A DNA stretch of 47,328 bases from an uncultured Helicobacteraceae bacterium (GTDB lineage Bacteria > Campylobacterota > Campylobacteria > Campylobacterales > Helicobacteraceae): positions 1 through 47,328 of the forward strand of contig CANQAN010000013.1 of assembly GCA_947588965.1 (NCBI GenBank). The letters are read 5' to 3'. Position 1 is the first letter of the stretch; every line of letters begins with the position of its first letter. The position numbers were made by a program, and so were the translations under genes. Below the pieces are notes generated by a model. The model ran no database searches. It saw nothing but the letters and a program-made list of their open reading frames with translations, and was not told where the DNA came from. Shown piece after piece: positions 1 through 9,138 of this stretch.

Positions 1-170
1 TTGCCTTTATCTTAATCTCTACAGACCAAATTCTGTAACCTTTAATCTAAAGATAAAAGTCTTTAGAATCTTTTGGAATATTTTTGTTTTGTTTGGCTTG
101 TTTTGTGGGATTTGGTGGAATCTTAAAATTTGAGCGTATCAATAGGTAAATTGAGGATAAAATCAATCAA
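1..170. other. Left-edge stretch without a recognisable gene
   Basis: This AT-rich segment lies downstream of ung (ung is on the minus strand and ends at 171). I see no credible coding region, RNA gene or clear hairpin terminator. An open frame that begins at 130 on the plus strand is only the antisense shadow of ung. Confidence 0.5.
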
Positions 171-857
171 TCAAACATTGAGATTCCAATTAATCTCTTG
201 TTTTTTGAGTTCTCTTAAGATTGCGTTTGCGCGGGAAAAATGTCTGCAACCTAAGAATCCACTTCTTGCTAGGGGGCTTGGATGCGCTGCCTCTAAAATG
301 AAGTGTTTGTTTGTGTCAATGAGTTCCTTTTTGCTCTTAGCAAAATTACCCCAAAGCATAAAAATAAGCCCGTCTTTCTCATCGCTTAGCTTTTTAATCA
401 CTGCATCAGTGAATCGTTGCCATCCAAAATGGCTGTGAGAGGTTGGTTTGTGGGATTCCACAGTTAAAATGCTATTGAGCAGTAAAACACCCTCTTTAGC
501 CCATTTGCTTAGATTGCCACTTGGGCTTGGTGGAATCCCTAAATCTACGTGAAGTTCTTTGTAGATGTTCTGTAGCGATGGGGGAATCCTCACTCCATCA
601 GGGACAGAAAAGGATAGTCCCATAGCTTGATGGGGTTTGTGATAGGGGTCTTGCCCAAGTAAGACGACTTTGACATTTAAAAAAGGCGTGAGATTGAAAG
701 CGTTAAAGATTAAGTTTGCGGGGGGATAGATGATAGCACCTTTGGACTTTTCTTTAAGGTATTGTCTTTTGATTTCTGCAAAATAGGGTGCTAGAAATTC
801 CTCTTTCAAGGCTTCTTTCCAGCTTGATTCTATTTTTATGGATTCTAGGTTTATCAT
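171..857 (-). CDS. ung: Uracil-DNA glycosylase, family 1
   Basis: It excises uracil from DNA, the first step of base-excision repair of deaminated cytosine or misincorporated dUMP. At 228 aa it has the usual family length. The water-activating motif GQDPYH is at about residues 68-73, a LLLNSILTV segment at about 125-133, and the DNA-intercalation motif HPSPL at about 192-196. All family-1 signatures are present, so it should be active. The start codon overlaps the stop of the upstream conserved gene by 4 nt, so it is the last gene of the minus-strand rppH-lysC-hobA-holB-folP run. Identification is very firm. Confidence 0.97.
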   Translation of the reverse strand: MINLESIKIESSWKEALKEEFLAPYFAEIKRQYLKEKSKGAIIYPPANLIFNAFNLTPFLNVKVVLLGQDPYHKPHQAMGLSFSVPDGVRIPPSLQNIYKELHVDLGIPPSPSGNLSKWAKEGVLLLNSILTVESHKPTSHSHFGWQRFTDAVIKKLSDEKDGLIFMLWGNFAKSKKELIDTNKHFILEAAHPSPLARSGFLGCRHFSRANAILRELKKQEINWNLNV

Positions 858-1837
858 GATGGTCTGTTGTCGCGCATGATAACATTGAAACGTTGCAACA
901 TGAGTGGGTTGCTTGAGATGTCAAATCTCTCCACGATATACTGCACATCGCGCTCACCTAAAACACTCAAAGCCTCTTTCACCATTTCGCCAAAGGCAAA
1001 TTCGTCTTCTTGGGCAATCATCTCGCCAATTTTCTTTGTATATTGCTTAATGAGGGCTTTTTCTTCTTTTTCGCGCTCTTTGTCTTCTAATAAGACACGT
1101 TCCATGTGCTTGAGGATTCGGAATTTTTTAGCCTTTAATTGAGGGCGTTTGTAGGCACTTGTCAAAGACATAATATGCTCAATAATTTCGTTTTTCTCAT
1201 CTTCGTTTTCATAGAATCCCTCGTAGCTCTCATACATAGAATCGGGATAATAATCATGTATGATTTCATACTTTTGCTGTGCGATTCTGCTTAGGGATTC
1301 TTGGTTGTTTTGGAAGCGCATTTTTTTAATGATTCCGCGCAAAAAGGCAATGTCGTTGCGTTTGCTTCCATAGAATTTTAACTGCTCAAAACGTTCTTGT
1401 GGGGGGTAATGTTCGCATAATTTTTCAATTTCATCAAGCAAAAATTCTTGATAGGCGTGATAGGCGACTTCTACGATTTGCGATACTTGCTTGTAGCGTT
1501 TGTCGCTGGTTTGTGAGAGAACGAGTTCCATCGTTTCGTTCAAATCGCATTTATCAAAGATTTTTTCAATAGCCTCATAGAGTCTTATGAAGTTTGCCTC
1601 TTCTACGATGAGACATTGATAGATGATTCCCACTTCTTTTTCAATATAGTTGGCTTCATCGTCTGTTGTAATTTCAATTTGCTCACTCTTTTTGAGATCT
1701 TCTAGATAGCCTATGATTCTAGCTTTGCTCTCCTTTTTGAATATTTTTTCAAGTTCTGCTGTGGGCATTTCATCAAGTTTTTCACGCTTGTAATCATACT
1801 GCAAGAGATGTTCAATGATTTCGCTACGATTCAACAT
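854..1837 (-). CDS. Conserved hypothetical protein, mostly helical
   Basis: This 327-aa protein lies between folP and ung and overlaps both (7 nt with folP, 4 nt with ung), so it is translated as part of the operon. I do not recognise a named domain. The sequence is very rich in Glu, Lys and Ile with regular heptad-like stretches, suggesting an all-helical, soluble, perhaps repeat-like or coiled-coil protein. It has no signal peptide and no membrane segment. From memory, H. pylori also has an uncharacterised gene after folP, so this may be its ortholog, but I could not align them. No function is proposed. Confidence 0.85.
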   Translation of the reverse strand: MLNRSEIIEHLLQYDYKREKLDEMPTAELEKIFKKESKARIIGYLEDLKKSEQIEITTDDEANYIEKEVGIIYQCLIVEEANFIRLYEAIEKIFDKCDLNETMELVLSQTSDKRYKQVSQIVEVAYHAYQEFLLDEIEKLCEHYPPQERFEQLKFYGSKRNDIAFLRGIIKKMRFQNNQESLSRIAQQKYEIIHDYYPDSMYESYEGFYENEDEKNEIIEHIMSLTSAYKRPQLKAKKFRILKHMERVLLEDKEREKEEKALIKQYTKKIGEMIAQEDEFAFGEMVKEALSVLGERDVQYIVERFDISSNPLMLQRFNVIMRDNRPS

Positions 1838-2988
1838 GTCCTGTCCTTTAGTAGAGAAGTTTGTGTGATTGCGTTTTGAACACTTAGGGCTTGTAAGTGT
1901 TCTTTTGTGTCATGACAGCGGATGATACTTGCGCCATTGCGTAGAGCTTCTAAGTGGATTGCGAGTGTCCCTGCGAGTCTCTCATCAACACTGCAAGGAA
2001 AGATTTTATCAATCATGCTTTTGCGACTTGCGCCAATGAGTAGAGGACAACCAAAATGCAAAAAATGCCCAATGTTTTTAATGAGTGCACAATTATGTTC
2101 TAAAGTCTTTCCAAATCCGATTCCGACATCTAAAATGATATTGTTGATTCCGTGATGTTGCAGGGATTCAATGCTTTTTGCAAAAAAGTCCTCAATCTCC
2201 AAAAATAAATTTTGATATTGCGGGTTTTGTTGCATTTCTTTTGGATTGCCCTGCATATGCATAGCCACACAAGTGCAATCATAGCCACTTATGGCTTGCA
2301 ACATTAAAGGATTGTGAAATCCCGTAATGTCATTAACTATGCTAAAACCAAGCTCCAGACAATGGTGCGCAACTTTTGGTGTAGTGGTGTCAATACTTAA
2401 AGCAACGCGTTTTGCGATATTTTCTGCTTGAATGAAGTCTAAGATTCCGCTAAGGCGCCTCATTTCTTCTGTCTCACTGATAGAATCACTTCCCGGTCTG
2501 GTGCTGATGGCTCCAATGTCAATGATATGCACACCCTCTTCAATCATCTCAATGATTCTCAATTCCGCTTCTTTTCCACATTTGCGAGAATCTGCATAGA
2601 AGCTGTCGGGAGTGAGATTCACAATGCCCATAATTTGAGACGGAAAGAAATGCGTGTGCATGTGCTTTTGCAAGTCTTTTGCAATTTCTTTTAAGCCAAA
2701 GGGTTGTGCGCTTAGTTTTCTTAGCAAGGGCTTACTCTGTGAGCGTGTGAGCATAAGGATTCCACAGTAAGAGGGTTTTTGATATAAGATTGCATCTTTT
2801 GGGAGTGCAAAGTCTGCGCCAACGGCTAGGGATTCTTGCTTTAGAATGTGTGCAGCGGGAGTTTTGAGGTCTTTTATGAGGAAGCTGAATATTTTTTCTT
2901 TAGCATGGAGGATGTGCAAACCTTGCTTGTCGCAGCCTAAGCTCTCAAGCTCTTCTTTTGCGCTCTCTAGATATTGCACAAAGGGCAT
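1831..2988 (-). CDS. folP: Dihydropteroate synthase
   Basis: It condenses p-aminobenzoate with 6-hydroxymethyl-7,8-dihydropterin pyrophosphate in folate synthesis and is the target of sulfonamides. The TIM-barrel signatures are clear: MGIVNLTPDSF at about residues 120-130, then IDIGAISTRPGS, SIDTTTPKVA, NDITGF, DVGIGFGKT and IGASRKSMI near the C-terminus. At 385 aa it is about 110 residues longer than the E. coli enzyme. The extra part is an N-terminal extension before the first motif, which I recall as usual for Campylobacterota FolP. It follows holB by 9 nt and overlaps the next gene by 7 nt. Confidence 0.95.
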   Translation of the reverse strand: MPFVQYLESAKEELESLGCDKQGLHILHAKEKIFSFLIKDLKTPAAHILKQESLAVGADFALPKDAILYQKPSYCGILMLTRSQSKPLLRKLSAQPFGLKEIAKDLQKHMHTHFFPSQIMGIVNLTPDSFYADSRKCGKEAELRIIEMIEEGVHIIDIGAISTRPGSDSISETEEMRRLSGILDFIQAENIAKRVALSIDTTTPKVAHHCLELGFSIVNDITGFHNPLMLQAISGYDCTCVAMHMQGNPKEMQQNPQYQNLFLEIEDFFAKSIESLQHHGINNIILDVGIGFGKTLEHNCALIKNIGHFLHFGCPLLIGASRKSMIDKIFPCSVDERLAGTLAIHLEALRNGASIIRCHDTKEHLQALSVQNAITQTSLLKDRTC

Positions 2989-2997
2989 TGTAACTCC

Positions 2998-3663
2998 TTA
3001 GGAGAGGGATTGACTTAAGAGATGCTTCTTTTTTCTAAGCACCATTAAGAGTAAAACAAGTAAGATATAGGGCTCTCTCTCGTATTGAGATTCCCATTTC
3101 AATGCCCTTTCAAATTGCCTTGTTTCAGCTTGTGTGAAATGCAATCCATAACGTATGGAATCCATATAGAGGCTCTGAATCTGTCTTTTGAGCTGTACCT
3201 TAGAATCAGTCCCGCGCTCTTTGGTTTGAGATTCTTTCAAAAAGAGATAAATGCCTTTGAGATCCATGCTTTTAATCTCTAATGGAAAAGGCTGAAGTTT
3301 CTGTCGCTCTGAATGATCAATAATGGGGAGTCGTGATCTGATGGTTGGGAGGAGTAGAAATTTCATTGTGGTGTAGATGATGAAAGTTACATCCCTTGGG
3401 GGTTCTTCTATGATTTTTAATAGGGCATTTTGCGCAGATTCATTAAAAGAGAGTGCGGCAATCAAAATAATCTTTCCACCATCGTTTGAGAGATAGCTCT
3501 CGCTAATTATGGCTCGTGACATGTCGATCTTTAATTCATTAGCACTAAAGAGACGTGCATTTTTTGGATTTTGTGTCTCATAAAAATCTTTTGCTGCCTT
3601 GAGGGGGTCATTGACAAGCTCAATGTGTCCTATGTTGAGGGATTTTGTGTTAAGATTTGACAT
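2998..3663 (-). CDS. holB: DNA polymerase III delta-prime subunit
   Basis: This is a clamp-loader subunit of the replicative polymerase. The 221-aa protein is short, as delta-prime is in this phylum. The segment ending NALLKIIEEPP and the following TIRSRLP match the conserved AAA+ region of delta-prime (usually ...NALLKTLEEPP and TIRSRC). The SRC cysteine is replaced by Leu and no P-loop is visible, in line with a subunit that does not hydrolyse ATP. It begins 3 nt after hobA and precedes folP by 9 nt, so replication and folate genes share one transcript. Confidence 0.87.
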   Translation of the reverse strand: MSNLNTKSLNIGHIELVNDPLKAAKDFYETQNPKNARLFSANELKIDMSRAIISESYLSNDGGKIILIAALSFNESAQNALLKIIEEPPRDVTFIIYTTMKFLLLPTIRSRLPIIDHSERQKLQPFPLEIKSMDLKGIYLFLKESQTKERGTDSKVQLKRQIQSLYMDSIRYGLHFTQAETRQFERALKWESQYEREPYILLVLLLMVLRKKKHLLSQSLS

Positions 3664-3666
3664 GGA

Positions 3667-4215
3667 TTACTCCAAGCGAATGTGGCAAAACATAGTTGCC
3701 TCTAACGCGAGATTAAAGATTCTATACATTTGCATAAGCTTCATATCCACGAGCGGATCGGTGGATTGCAATGTGAAGCTGTTTTGTAAGTTTGCATCAA
3801 AGAGCCACAAAAGGCAATGCTCGTGGCTTAATGCAAGTTTTGCGCGAATAGAATCACTGCGCCCTACGTACCAAAAGAAATATTTGCAAGAAAAAATATT
3901 GTCCAAATAATCGTTTATGAGTGGAATCTCTGTGGCGTCTTTTTGCAAAGTTCTGTCAATTTGCGGAAAAAGCGCATTGATTCCGATAATGGGTACATAG
4001 GGACGCTTATTGACTTGATTAATAGAATATGTGACATAGTGCATAAACCACTCTCTGTCATAATCGGTGATTAAAACAACGCTTTCGCCACTAAAGATTC
4101 TTTGCAGGGCGTTTTTGAGTAATGGAATCCACTCAAACTTGCGCTCTTCTAGCCAAGTCGGATGGCTGACATCATGCCTTAATGTCTGCAATAACCAGCT
4201 TGATAAATCTTGCAT
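3667..4215 (-). CDS. hobA: HobA, DnaA-binding replication-initiation regulator
   Basis: HobA tetramers bind domain I-II of DnaA and promote orisome assembly at oriC; it is a structural homolog of DiaA found only in Campylobacterota. The 182-aa size, the N-terminal WLLQTLR segment, and the blocks VVLITDYDREWFMHYV and RPYVPIIGINALFPQ are characteristic of this family as I know it. Its stop is 3 nt from the holB start, and its start shares one base with the lysC stop. Its presence is the strongest taxonomic marker in the left part of the window. Confidence 0.92.
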   Translation of the reverse strand: MQDLSSWLLQTLRHDVSHPTWLEERKFEWIPLLKNALQRIFSGESVVLITDYDREWFMHYVTYSINQVNKRPYVPIIGINALFPQIDRTLQKDATEIPLINDYLDNIFSCKYFFWYVGRSDSIRAKLALSHEHCLLWLFDANLQNSFTLQSTDPLVDMKLMQMYRIFNLALEATMFCHIRLE

Positions 4216-5420
4216 TATTTCTCTAATTCATAGGTGCTATGCAATGTTCTAATTGCGAGTTCTGCGTATTTGAGAGCAATCACCATTGAAACTTTAATCT
4301 CGCTTGTGCTAATCATCATAATGTTGATATTGTCTTCTGCTAGGGCTTGAAAGGCCTTTGCTGCAACTCCACTGTGAGATTTCATTCCGACACCAACGAT
4401 AGAAACTTTTGCGATATCAGAATCATAATCAATGCTTTCAACATTGCCCTCAAAGGACTTTAAGACACGTTTTGTGTTTTCTAACTCTACTTCGGGGATG
4501 GTGAAATCCATATCGGTTTTGCCATCTCTGCCGATAGTTTGGACAATCATATCCACATTGATATTAGCTTCACTCAATGCGCCAAAAATTTCCGCTGCGA
4601 TTCCGGGTCTGTCCTCTACATTGCAAATGCTCACTCTTGCCTGATTCTTATCTAGCGCAATCCCGCTAACAATTGGATGTTCCATAATCTCCTCTTCCTT
4701 TGTAATCAATGTTCCCTCGTTGTGATTGAAGCTGTTTCTTGTTATGAGATTGACATTGAGTTTCTTTGCCATTTCTACGGAGCGATTCAAAAGTACCTTT
4801 GCACCCATTGAAGCGAGCTCTAACATCTCATCATAGCTGATTTTGTCAATCTTTCTTGCCTTTGGTTCAATGCGTGGATCGGTCGTATAAACGCCATCAA
4901 CATCGGTGTAGATTTCACACAAATCTGCCTGCAAGGCTCCCGCAAGGGCTACTGCGGATAAATCACTCCCGCCTCTCCCGAGTGTCGTTACATCTCCGCT
5001 CTGTGTCACACCTTGAAATCCTGCAACAACGACAATATAGTCTTTTGCGAGTAACTCATTTAAGCGCGTTGTGTCTATGGATTCGATTCTTGCCTTTGTG
5101 TGTGAGCTGTCTGTGAGCATTCCTGCGCCACGACCGCTTAAAGAAATAGCCTTGTATCCAAGCTCTTCTAGAGCAATCGCCAAAAGTGCGCTTGTTATGC
5201 GTTCCCCTGCGCTCAACACCATATCAACTTCACGCTCATTAGGGAGTCTTGAGAAAAACTTTGTGTAACCGAGTAATTTGTCTGTTTCGCCACTCATTGC
5301 AGATACGACAACCACTATGCTATTTCCCTTGCTCTTTGTTTCAATCACGCGCTTTGCGACATTTTGGATTCTTTCGCAGTCTCCAACGCTCGTTCCGCCA
5401 TATTTTTGGACAATCAACAT
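4215..5420 (-). CDS. lysC: Aspartate kinase
   Basis: It phosphorylates L-aspartate at the entry to the lysine, threonine, methionine and diaminopimelate branch. Of 401 aa, the N-terminal amino-acid-kinase domain starts with VQKYGGTSVG and has GRGGSDLSAVALAG. The C-terminal third holds tandem ACT domains (segments SICNVEDRPGIAAEIF and SIVGVGMKSHSGVAAKAF) for allosteric control. Length and motifs fit the stand-alone aspartokinase type. It abuts rppH (start at 5420, rppH stop at 5421), so the two are in the same operon. Confidence 0.96.
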   Translation of the reverse strand: MLIVQKYGGTSVGDCERIQNVAKRVIETKSKGNSIVVVVSAMSGETDKLLGYTKFFSRLPNEREVDMVLSAGERITSALLAIALEELGYKAISLSGRGAGMLTDSSHTKARIESIDTTRLNELLAKDYIVVVAGFQGVTQSGDVTTLGRGGSDLSAVALAGALQADLCEIYTDVDGVYTTDPRIEPKARKIDKISYDEMLELASMGAKVLLNRSVEMAKKLNVNLITRNSFNHNEGTLITKEEEIMEHPIVSGIALDKNQARVSICNVEDRPGIAAEIFGALSEANINVDMIVQTIGRDGKTDMDFTIPEVELENTKRVLKSFEGNVESIDYDSDIAKVSIVGVGMKSHSGVAAKAFQALAEDNINIMMISTSEIKVSMVIALKYAELAIRTLHSTYELEK

Positions 5421-5894
5421 TTACAGATAACCCTTTCTTTTGAAATACTCCAAAACTTGCTTATAGACAGCCCTTTTAAAATAAGTGATGTGATTGAATA
5501 ATTCCTCTATATTGACAAATTTATAGGCATCAAATTCGGGCTCTTCTGTTTGGATATTGATAATGCCTTCTTCTTTTAAGCGCACAAGGAAATATTTTTG
5601 AATCTGTCCATCATAGGGATACATTTTTTTGACAACTTGCACGGGGAAGTCATAGCTAATCCATTCTGGATATTCTGCGATAATATCCACTTTGTTTGTG
5701 CCTATTTCTTCTTTTAACTCACGCAACAGAGCTTCTTTGGGTGTTTCTGATTTGTCAATTCCGCCTTGTGGGAACTGCCAAGCATTTTTAATATCTGATC
5801 GACTTGCGATAAACAGCTCACAGACCAAAGGATACTTGGGCGAGAGTATGATTGCAGCGACATTGGGACGATATGTTTTTGTTTCTTTTTTCAT
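5421..5894 (-). CDS. rppH: RNA pyrophosphohydrolase, Nudix family
   Basis: A 157-aa Nudix hydrolase of the RppH/NudH type, which removes pyrophosphate from 5'-triphosphate RNA and so starts mRNA decay. The Nudix box spans about residues 44-66, beginning GGIDKSE and containing RELKEEIG with all catalytic Glu/Arg positions. The N-terminal [10 protein letters not shown] and the FPQGGI stretch are typical of RppH rather than of dinucleotide-polyphosphate specialists. It is first in the minus-strand housekeeping operon; a TACAAT -10 element lies just upstream at 5917-5922. Confidence 0.9.
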   Translation of the reverse strand: MKKETKTYRPNVAAIILSPKYPLVCELFIASRSDIKNAWQFPQGGIDKSETPKEALLRELKEEIGTNKVDIIAEYPEWISYDFPVQVVKKMYPYDGQIQKYFLVRLKEEGIINIQTEEPEFDAYKFVNIEELFNHITYFKRAVYKQVLEYFKRKGYL

Positions 5895-5916
5895 TTTGAT
5901 TTCCTAATAACCGAGT

Positions 5917-5922
5917 ATTGTA
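5917..5922 (-). promoter_or_regulatory. -10 element of the rppH-lysC-hobA operon promoter
   Basis: TACAAT on the minus strand, about 23 nt before the rppH start codon, in a very AT-rich region as expected for the vegetative sigma of Helicobacter, which tolerates a weak -35. It would give a leader of about 15 nt. Inferred from position and similarity to TATAAT only. Confidence 0.5.
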
Positions 5923-5958
5923 GTGAAAATATTTTAAAAAAGTTTTTAAATCCATGAC

Positions 5959-6010
5959 AACTTAAGTTCTTTTTTTATAAAATTCGTAAATTTTGCACCT
6001 TAAGAGGTGC
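5959..6010. promoter_or_regulatory. Two palindromes in the rppH/tetR divergent region, possible operators
   Basis: AACTTAAGTT (5959-5968) is a perfect 10-bp palindrome. GCACCTTAAGAGGTGC (5995-6010) has two 6-bp inverted arms around TAAG. Both lie between the divergent rppH and tetR-like genes; an AT-rich TATAAA sequence lies between them. TetR proteins usually bind such short palindromes in their own promoter, so these are candidate autoregulatory sites. No direct evidence. Confidence 0.35.
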
Positions 6011-6049
6011 GCAAGAGAATATTAGAGAATATTTTAAAGACGATTACTT

Positions 6050-6682
6050 ATGAAAAGACACAATATTGACAGAGAAGTGATTTTGAATGTTGCATGGGAA
6101 TTGTTCTTGAAATATGGATACAAAAAAACAAATTTGCGCATGATTGTTAAGAATACAGGAGGCTCACTAGCGACAATATACAAGATATTCAAAAACAAAA
6201 AAACAATATTTTCAGAAGCCTTGTATAATAATGGGCAAGTTTTCATTGACTCTTTAGAGCAAGAATTTTTTAACAATATTTCCAATGATGATTCAAGGAC
6301 ACCAGAGCAGTATTTTCAGCAAATTGGCAGACTTTTGGTTTGTGAGCTTTTGAGTGCCAAGAATATAACGTTTTTGCGCCTTATTTTGGTGGAATCTTAT
6401 GATAATCCCGAGCTTTTTGAGATGTTTAATGTCATTACAGTAAAGCGCACAAGGCATTTTCTTCTGAAAAGTTTGGATTATTATAATGCGAAGTATCATT
6501 TAAATATTAAAGATACCGAGAAAAGCATAGAGGTATTTATGAATCTCATTGTGCATCCCTATCTTTTTAATTCTATCTTGCAAAAGAATTATCAATTTCC
6601 AACGAATGATGAAATTGAGGCTTCGGTGAATCGTGCGACAAAAATATTTATGTTGTATTTAAAAAATTATAAGGAGATGTGA
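6050..6682 (+). CDS. TetR/AcrR-family transcriptional regulator
   Basis: A 210-aa one-component regulator. The N-terminal helix-turn-helix covers about residues 10-55 and includes AWELFLKYGYKKTNLRMIV followed by GGSLATIYKIFKNKKTIF, the normal TetR layout. The C-terminal ligand/dimer domain is helical and not recognisable. CmeR of Campylobacter, an efflux-pump repressor, has similar size and N-terminus, but no pump gene is adjacent here, so its target is unknown. It is divergent from rppH and its stop overlaps the start of gatC (TGATG), so the two are probably co-transcribed, an odd partner for a regulator. Palindromes upstream may be its operators. Confidence 0.88.
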   Translation: MKRHNIDREVILNVAWELFLKYGYKKTNLRMIVKNTGGSLATIYKIFKNKKTIFSEALYNNGQVFIDSLEQEFFNNISNDDSRTPEQYFQQIGRLLVCELLSAKNITFLRLILVESYDNPELFEMFNVITVKRTRHFLLKSLDYYNAKYHLNIKDTEKSIEVFMNLIVHPYLFNSILQKNYQFPTNDEIEASVNRATKIFMLYLKNYKEM

Positions 6683-6972
6683 TGACATTTGATGCAGCAC
6701 TTTTGAATAAACTCGCGGGACTTAGCGGAATCGTGCTAGAAAATGAGGAGTTAGAAAGAAGTAAGAAGCATTTAAGCGAGATTGTGGATTTTGTAGAAAA
6801 TATCAATGCGTTGGACTTAGAGGGTATTCCTGCTTCTTTTAATCCTTTGGATTCAAAACTTCCCATGCGCGATGATGTTGTGGAATCAAACCCAGAGATT
6901 GCAAAGAGCATCTTAGAGAATGCGCCAAGCAAAGAGGATAATTTCTTCATTGTGCCAAAGATTATTGAGTGA
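6682..6972 (+). CDS. gatC: Asp-tRNA(Asn)/Glu-tRNA(Gln) amidotransferase subunit C
   Basis: The 96-aa GatC subunit stabilises GatA in the GatCAB complex, which amidates Glu-tRNA(Gln) and Asp-tRNA(Asn). The family pattern is visible: LAGLSG..LENEELE..KKHLSEIVDFVENINALD, then the conserved PMRDDVV segment near the C-terminus. I place the start at ATG 6682, 5 nt after AAGGAG (6671-6676), rather than GTG 6679. It overlaps the tetR-like stop. gatA and gatB are not nearby. Confidence 0.9.
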   Translation: MTFDAALLNKLAGLSGIVLENEELERSKKHLSEIVDFVENINALDLEGIPASFNPLDSKLPMRDDVVESNPEIAKSILENAPSKEDNFFIVPKIIE

Positions 6973-7058
6973 TGCGTTTATTGCGACTAAGATTTGAAAT
7001 ATGGGACAAAAATAATCGGGCTGATTTTATCAATAAAGTGTGCTAAGGCGGAGGGATA

Positions 7059-7087
7059 CAATAGATTAAAGAATTTTTAATCTATTG
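7059..7087. terminator. Bidirectional palindromic terminator between gatC and rplQ
   Basis: CAATAGATTAAA (7059-7070) and its exact inverse TTTAATCTATTG (7076-7087) form a 12-bp perfect stem with a 5-nt loop, placed between the convergent gatC and rplQ. The stem is AT-rich and ends in A/T runs inside the hairpin, so it could serve both strands but may be weak. Confidence 0.6.
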
Positions 7088-7132
7088 CGGATTTGAAAGC
7101 AGAGCTTAGAATCCATGCTGTATCTCTACCAT

Positions 7133-7483
7133 CTACACAAGCTCAATGATAGCCATTTCTGCGGCATCACCAACTCTAAGCCTTGTTTTAATGATACGCG
7201 TATAACCGCCGTTGCGATTACTGTATTTGGGAGCGATCTCTGTGACGAGCTTTTTCACAGATTCTTTGTGTTGCAAATGGGAAAAGGCGAGGCGATGTGC
7301 CATAGAATCGCCTTTTTTAGCTTTTGTGACGAGTTTTTCAAAATAGCTTTGCAATTCCTTTGCCTTTTGCAATGTCGTCTCTATCTTTTCGCTCGTGATG
7401 AGGGCGATTGAAAGATTCTTTAATAAAGCCTTTCTGTGAGAGCTTGTACGTCCTAATTTTCTGTATCCATGTCCATGTCTCAT
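7133..7483 (-). CDS. rplQ: 50S ribosomal protein L17
   Basis: A 116-aa large-subunit protein, last gene of the alpha operon. It opens [20 protein letters not shown], the invariant L17 signature, and has the usual bacterial length. It follows rpoA by 11 nt. The 12-bp palindrome at 7059-7087 lies 46 nt past its stop and probably ends the whole ribosomal transcript. Confidence 0.97.
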   Translation of the reverse strand: MRHGHGYRKLGRTSSHRKALLKNLSIALITSEKIETTLQKAKELQSYFEKLVTKAKKGDSMAHRLAFSHLQHKESVKKLVTEIAPKYSNRNGGYTRIIKTRLRVGDAAEMAIIELV

Positions 7484-7494
7484 AACTCTATCCT

Positions 7495-8493
7495 TTAACT
7501 AGAAAATTTTTTCTTAAGTAAAACGAGTAAATCATCGGGAAGTTCTTTGCCGATAGGATAGCCTAATTCTTCTAATTTCGCGGTGATTTCATCAAGTGAT
7601 TTTTTGCCAAGATTTTTAATGTTTTTGATTTTATCTTCGCTCAACAAGACAAGTTCGCCTAAATGTTTGATTCCCGATCGATCAAGACAATTAAAGCAAC
7701 GCGCACTAAAATTTAAGCTGTCAATGGGCTGCAATAGTGTCTTAATTTCTGGGCGATCATCATCTCCATTGTCAATTTCTGGAACTTCAATGTTTAATTC
7801 AGAATTGAATATCGCCATTTGTCTGTGCATAACGCTTAGCGCATTTTTAAAGGCTGTCAAAGGCTCTATTTGTCCGTCTGTCTGGATATTAAATATCACT
7901 TTTTCAAAGTTTGGATCATCTTCAACAAGTATGTTTTCTGTCTCATAAGTTACATTTGTGACAGGCGTAAAATACGCATCAAGAGGCATAAATCCCTCTG
8001 GAATCACTCCACGAATATCCTCGCTTGGTACATAGCCGATTCCCTTGCGCACAACGATAGAAAAGTTTAATACAGCGTCTTCGTTAATTGTCGCTAAATG
8101 TATGTCGGGCGTTACAACCTCTATGATGTCATTAGACAACTCCGAGCCTGTAATGACCTTAGGTCCGACAAACTGATAATCCACTCTCACTTCTTCACTT
8201 TCGTCTTTGACTTTAAAACGAATCATTTTGAGATTCACAATCAAATGTGAAACATCCTCCACAACGCCACGTATAGAATCAAATTCATGTGCGACACCTT
8301 CAATTTTGAGGGCAATGGGAGCAAACCCAACAGAACTTCCAAGTAATAATCTGCGCAAAGGATGTGCTAGTGTAATGGCATAACCCGCTTCAAAGGGATA
8401 TGCTGCGATTTGAACGCTATTAGTGCCACTTTCTTTGACTTCAATTTTCGTTGGAACATGGGGAGAAGTTTTAATATTTTTCATACCTAACAT
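7495..8493 (-). CDS. rpoA: DNA-directed RNA polymerase alpha subunit
   Basis: The 332-aa alpha subunit nucleates RNA polymerase assembly. Its N-terminal dimerisation domain contains [19 protein letters not shown]. The C-terminal helix-hairpin-helix domain, which contacts UP elements and activators, is seen in the last 80 residues ([17 protein letters not shown] and [11 protein letters not shown]). The gene sits between rpsD (9 nt) and rplQ (11 nt) as in the standard alpha operon. Confidence 0.97.
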   Translation of the reverse strand: MLGMKNIKTSPHVPTKIEVKESGTNSVQIAAYPFEAGYAITLAHPLRRLLLGSSVGFAPIALKIEGVAHEFDSIRGVVEDVSHLIVNLKMIRFKVKDESEEVRVDYQFVGPKVITGSELSNDIIEVVTPDIHLATINEDAVLNFSIVVRKGIGYVPSEDIRGVIPEGFMPLDAYFTPVTNVTYETENILVEDDPNFEKVIFNIQTDGQIEPLTAFKNALSVMHRQMAIFNSELNIEVPEIDNGDDDRPEIKTLLQPIDSLNFSARCFNCLDRSGIKHLGELVLLSEDKIKNIKNLGKKSLDEITAKLEELGYPIGKELPDDLLVLLKKKFSS

Positions 8494-8502
8494 CCTCCTA
8501 CA

Positions 8503-9129
8503 TTATTTAGAATACAACTCAACAATGAGCCTTTCTTCAATCGGAATCACAATCTCTTCCCTTTCAGGTAAGCGCGTGAAAATTCCAAATATCTTGTCTT
8601 GATCGACATCAACCCATGGGACAATCCCTGTTTGTCGCGTCAATTCAATGGCTCTTTGTATTTGTGGATTTTTCTTTGTTTTTTCACAAATCTCAATTTT
8701 CTGCCCAACACGCACTATAGCAGAGGGAATGTCCAATCTCTTCCCATCAACAAGAACATGACCATGTACGACAAGTTGTCTTGCAAAGCGCCTTGTTGTG
8801 GCAAATCCCATTCTATACACGACATTATCCAAGCGACTTTCAATTAATTTTATGAGATTTTCACCTGTACTTCCCTCGCGTCTGTTTGCTTCTACAAAGA
8901 TAGAGCGGAATTGTTTTTCGGAGATTCCATACATCATTCTTGCTTTTTGCTTCTCGCGAAGTTGAATCCCATATTCTGAAATCTTGCCCCTCTTTTGCCC
9001 ATGTTGTCCGGGGGCGTAGGGACGTTTATCCAGCGCACTCTTACCTGCTAATCTTCTCTCACCCTTTAGAGCGAGGCTGACACCAAATCTTCTTTCTATT
9101 TTCTCAACAGGACCTCTGTATCTCGCCAT
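8503..9129 (-). CDS. rpsD: 30S ribosomal protein S4
   Basis: A 208-aa primary 16S rRNA-binding protein that begins [16 protein letters not shown]. The S4 RNA-binding domain includes [20 protein letters not shown] and [11 protein letters not shown]. No zinc-binding cysteine cluster is present near the N-terminus, so this is the C-minus form. In other bacteria S4 represses translation of the alpha operon; a corresponding pseudoknot could lie in the leader before rpmJ or rpsM, but I cannot show it. Confidence 0.97.
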   Translation of the reverse strand: MARYRGPVEKIERRFGVSLALKGERRLAGKSALDKRPYAPGQHGQKRGKISEYGIQLREKQKARMMYGISEKQFRSIFVEANRREGSTGENLIKLIESRLDNVVYRMGFATTRRFARQLVVHGHVLVDGKRLDIPSAIVRVGQKIEICEKTKKNPQIQRAIELTRQTGIVPWVDVDQDKIFGIFTRLPEREEIVIPIEERLIVELYSK

Positions 9130-9138
9130 TCTCTCTCC

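Noticed and set aside
130..438. Plus-strand open frame overlapping ung
   Set aside because: It is antisense to a clear uracil-DNA glycosylase and has no recognisable protein pattern.
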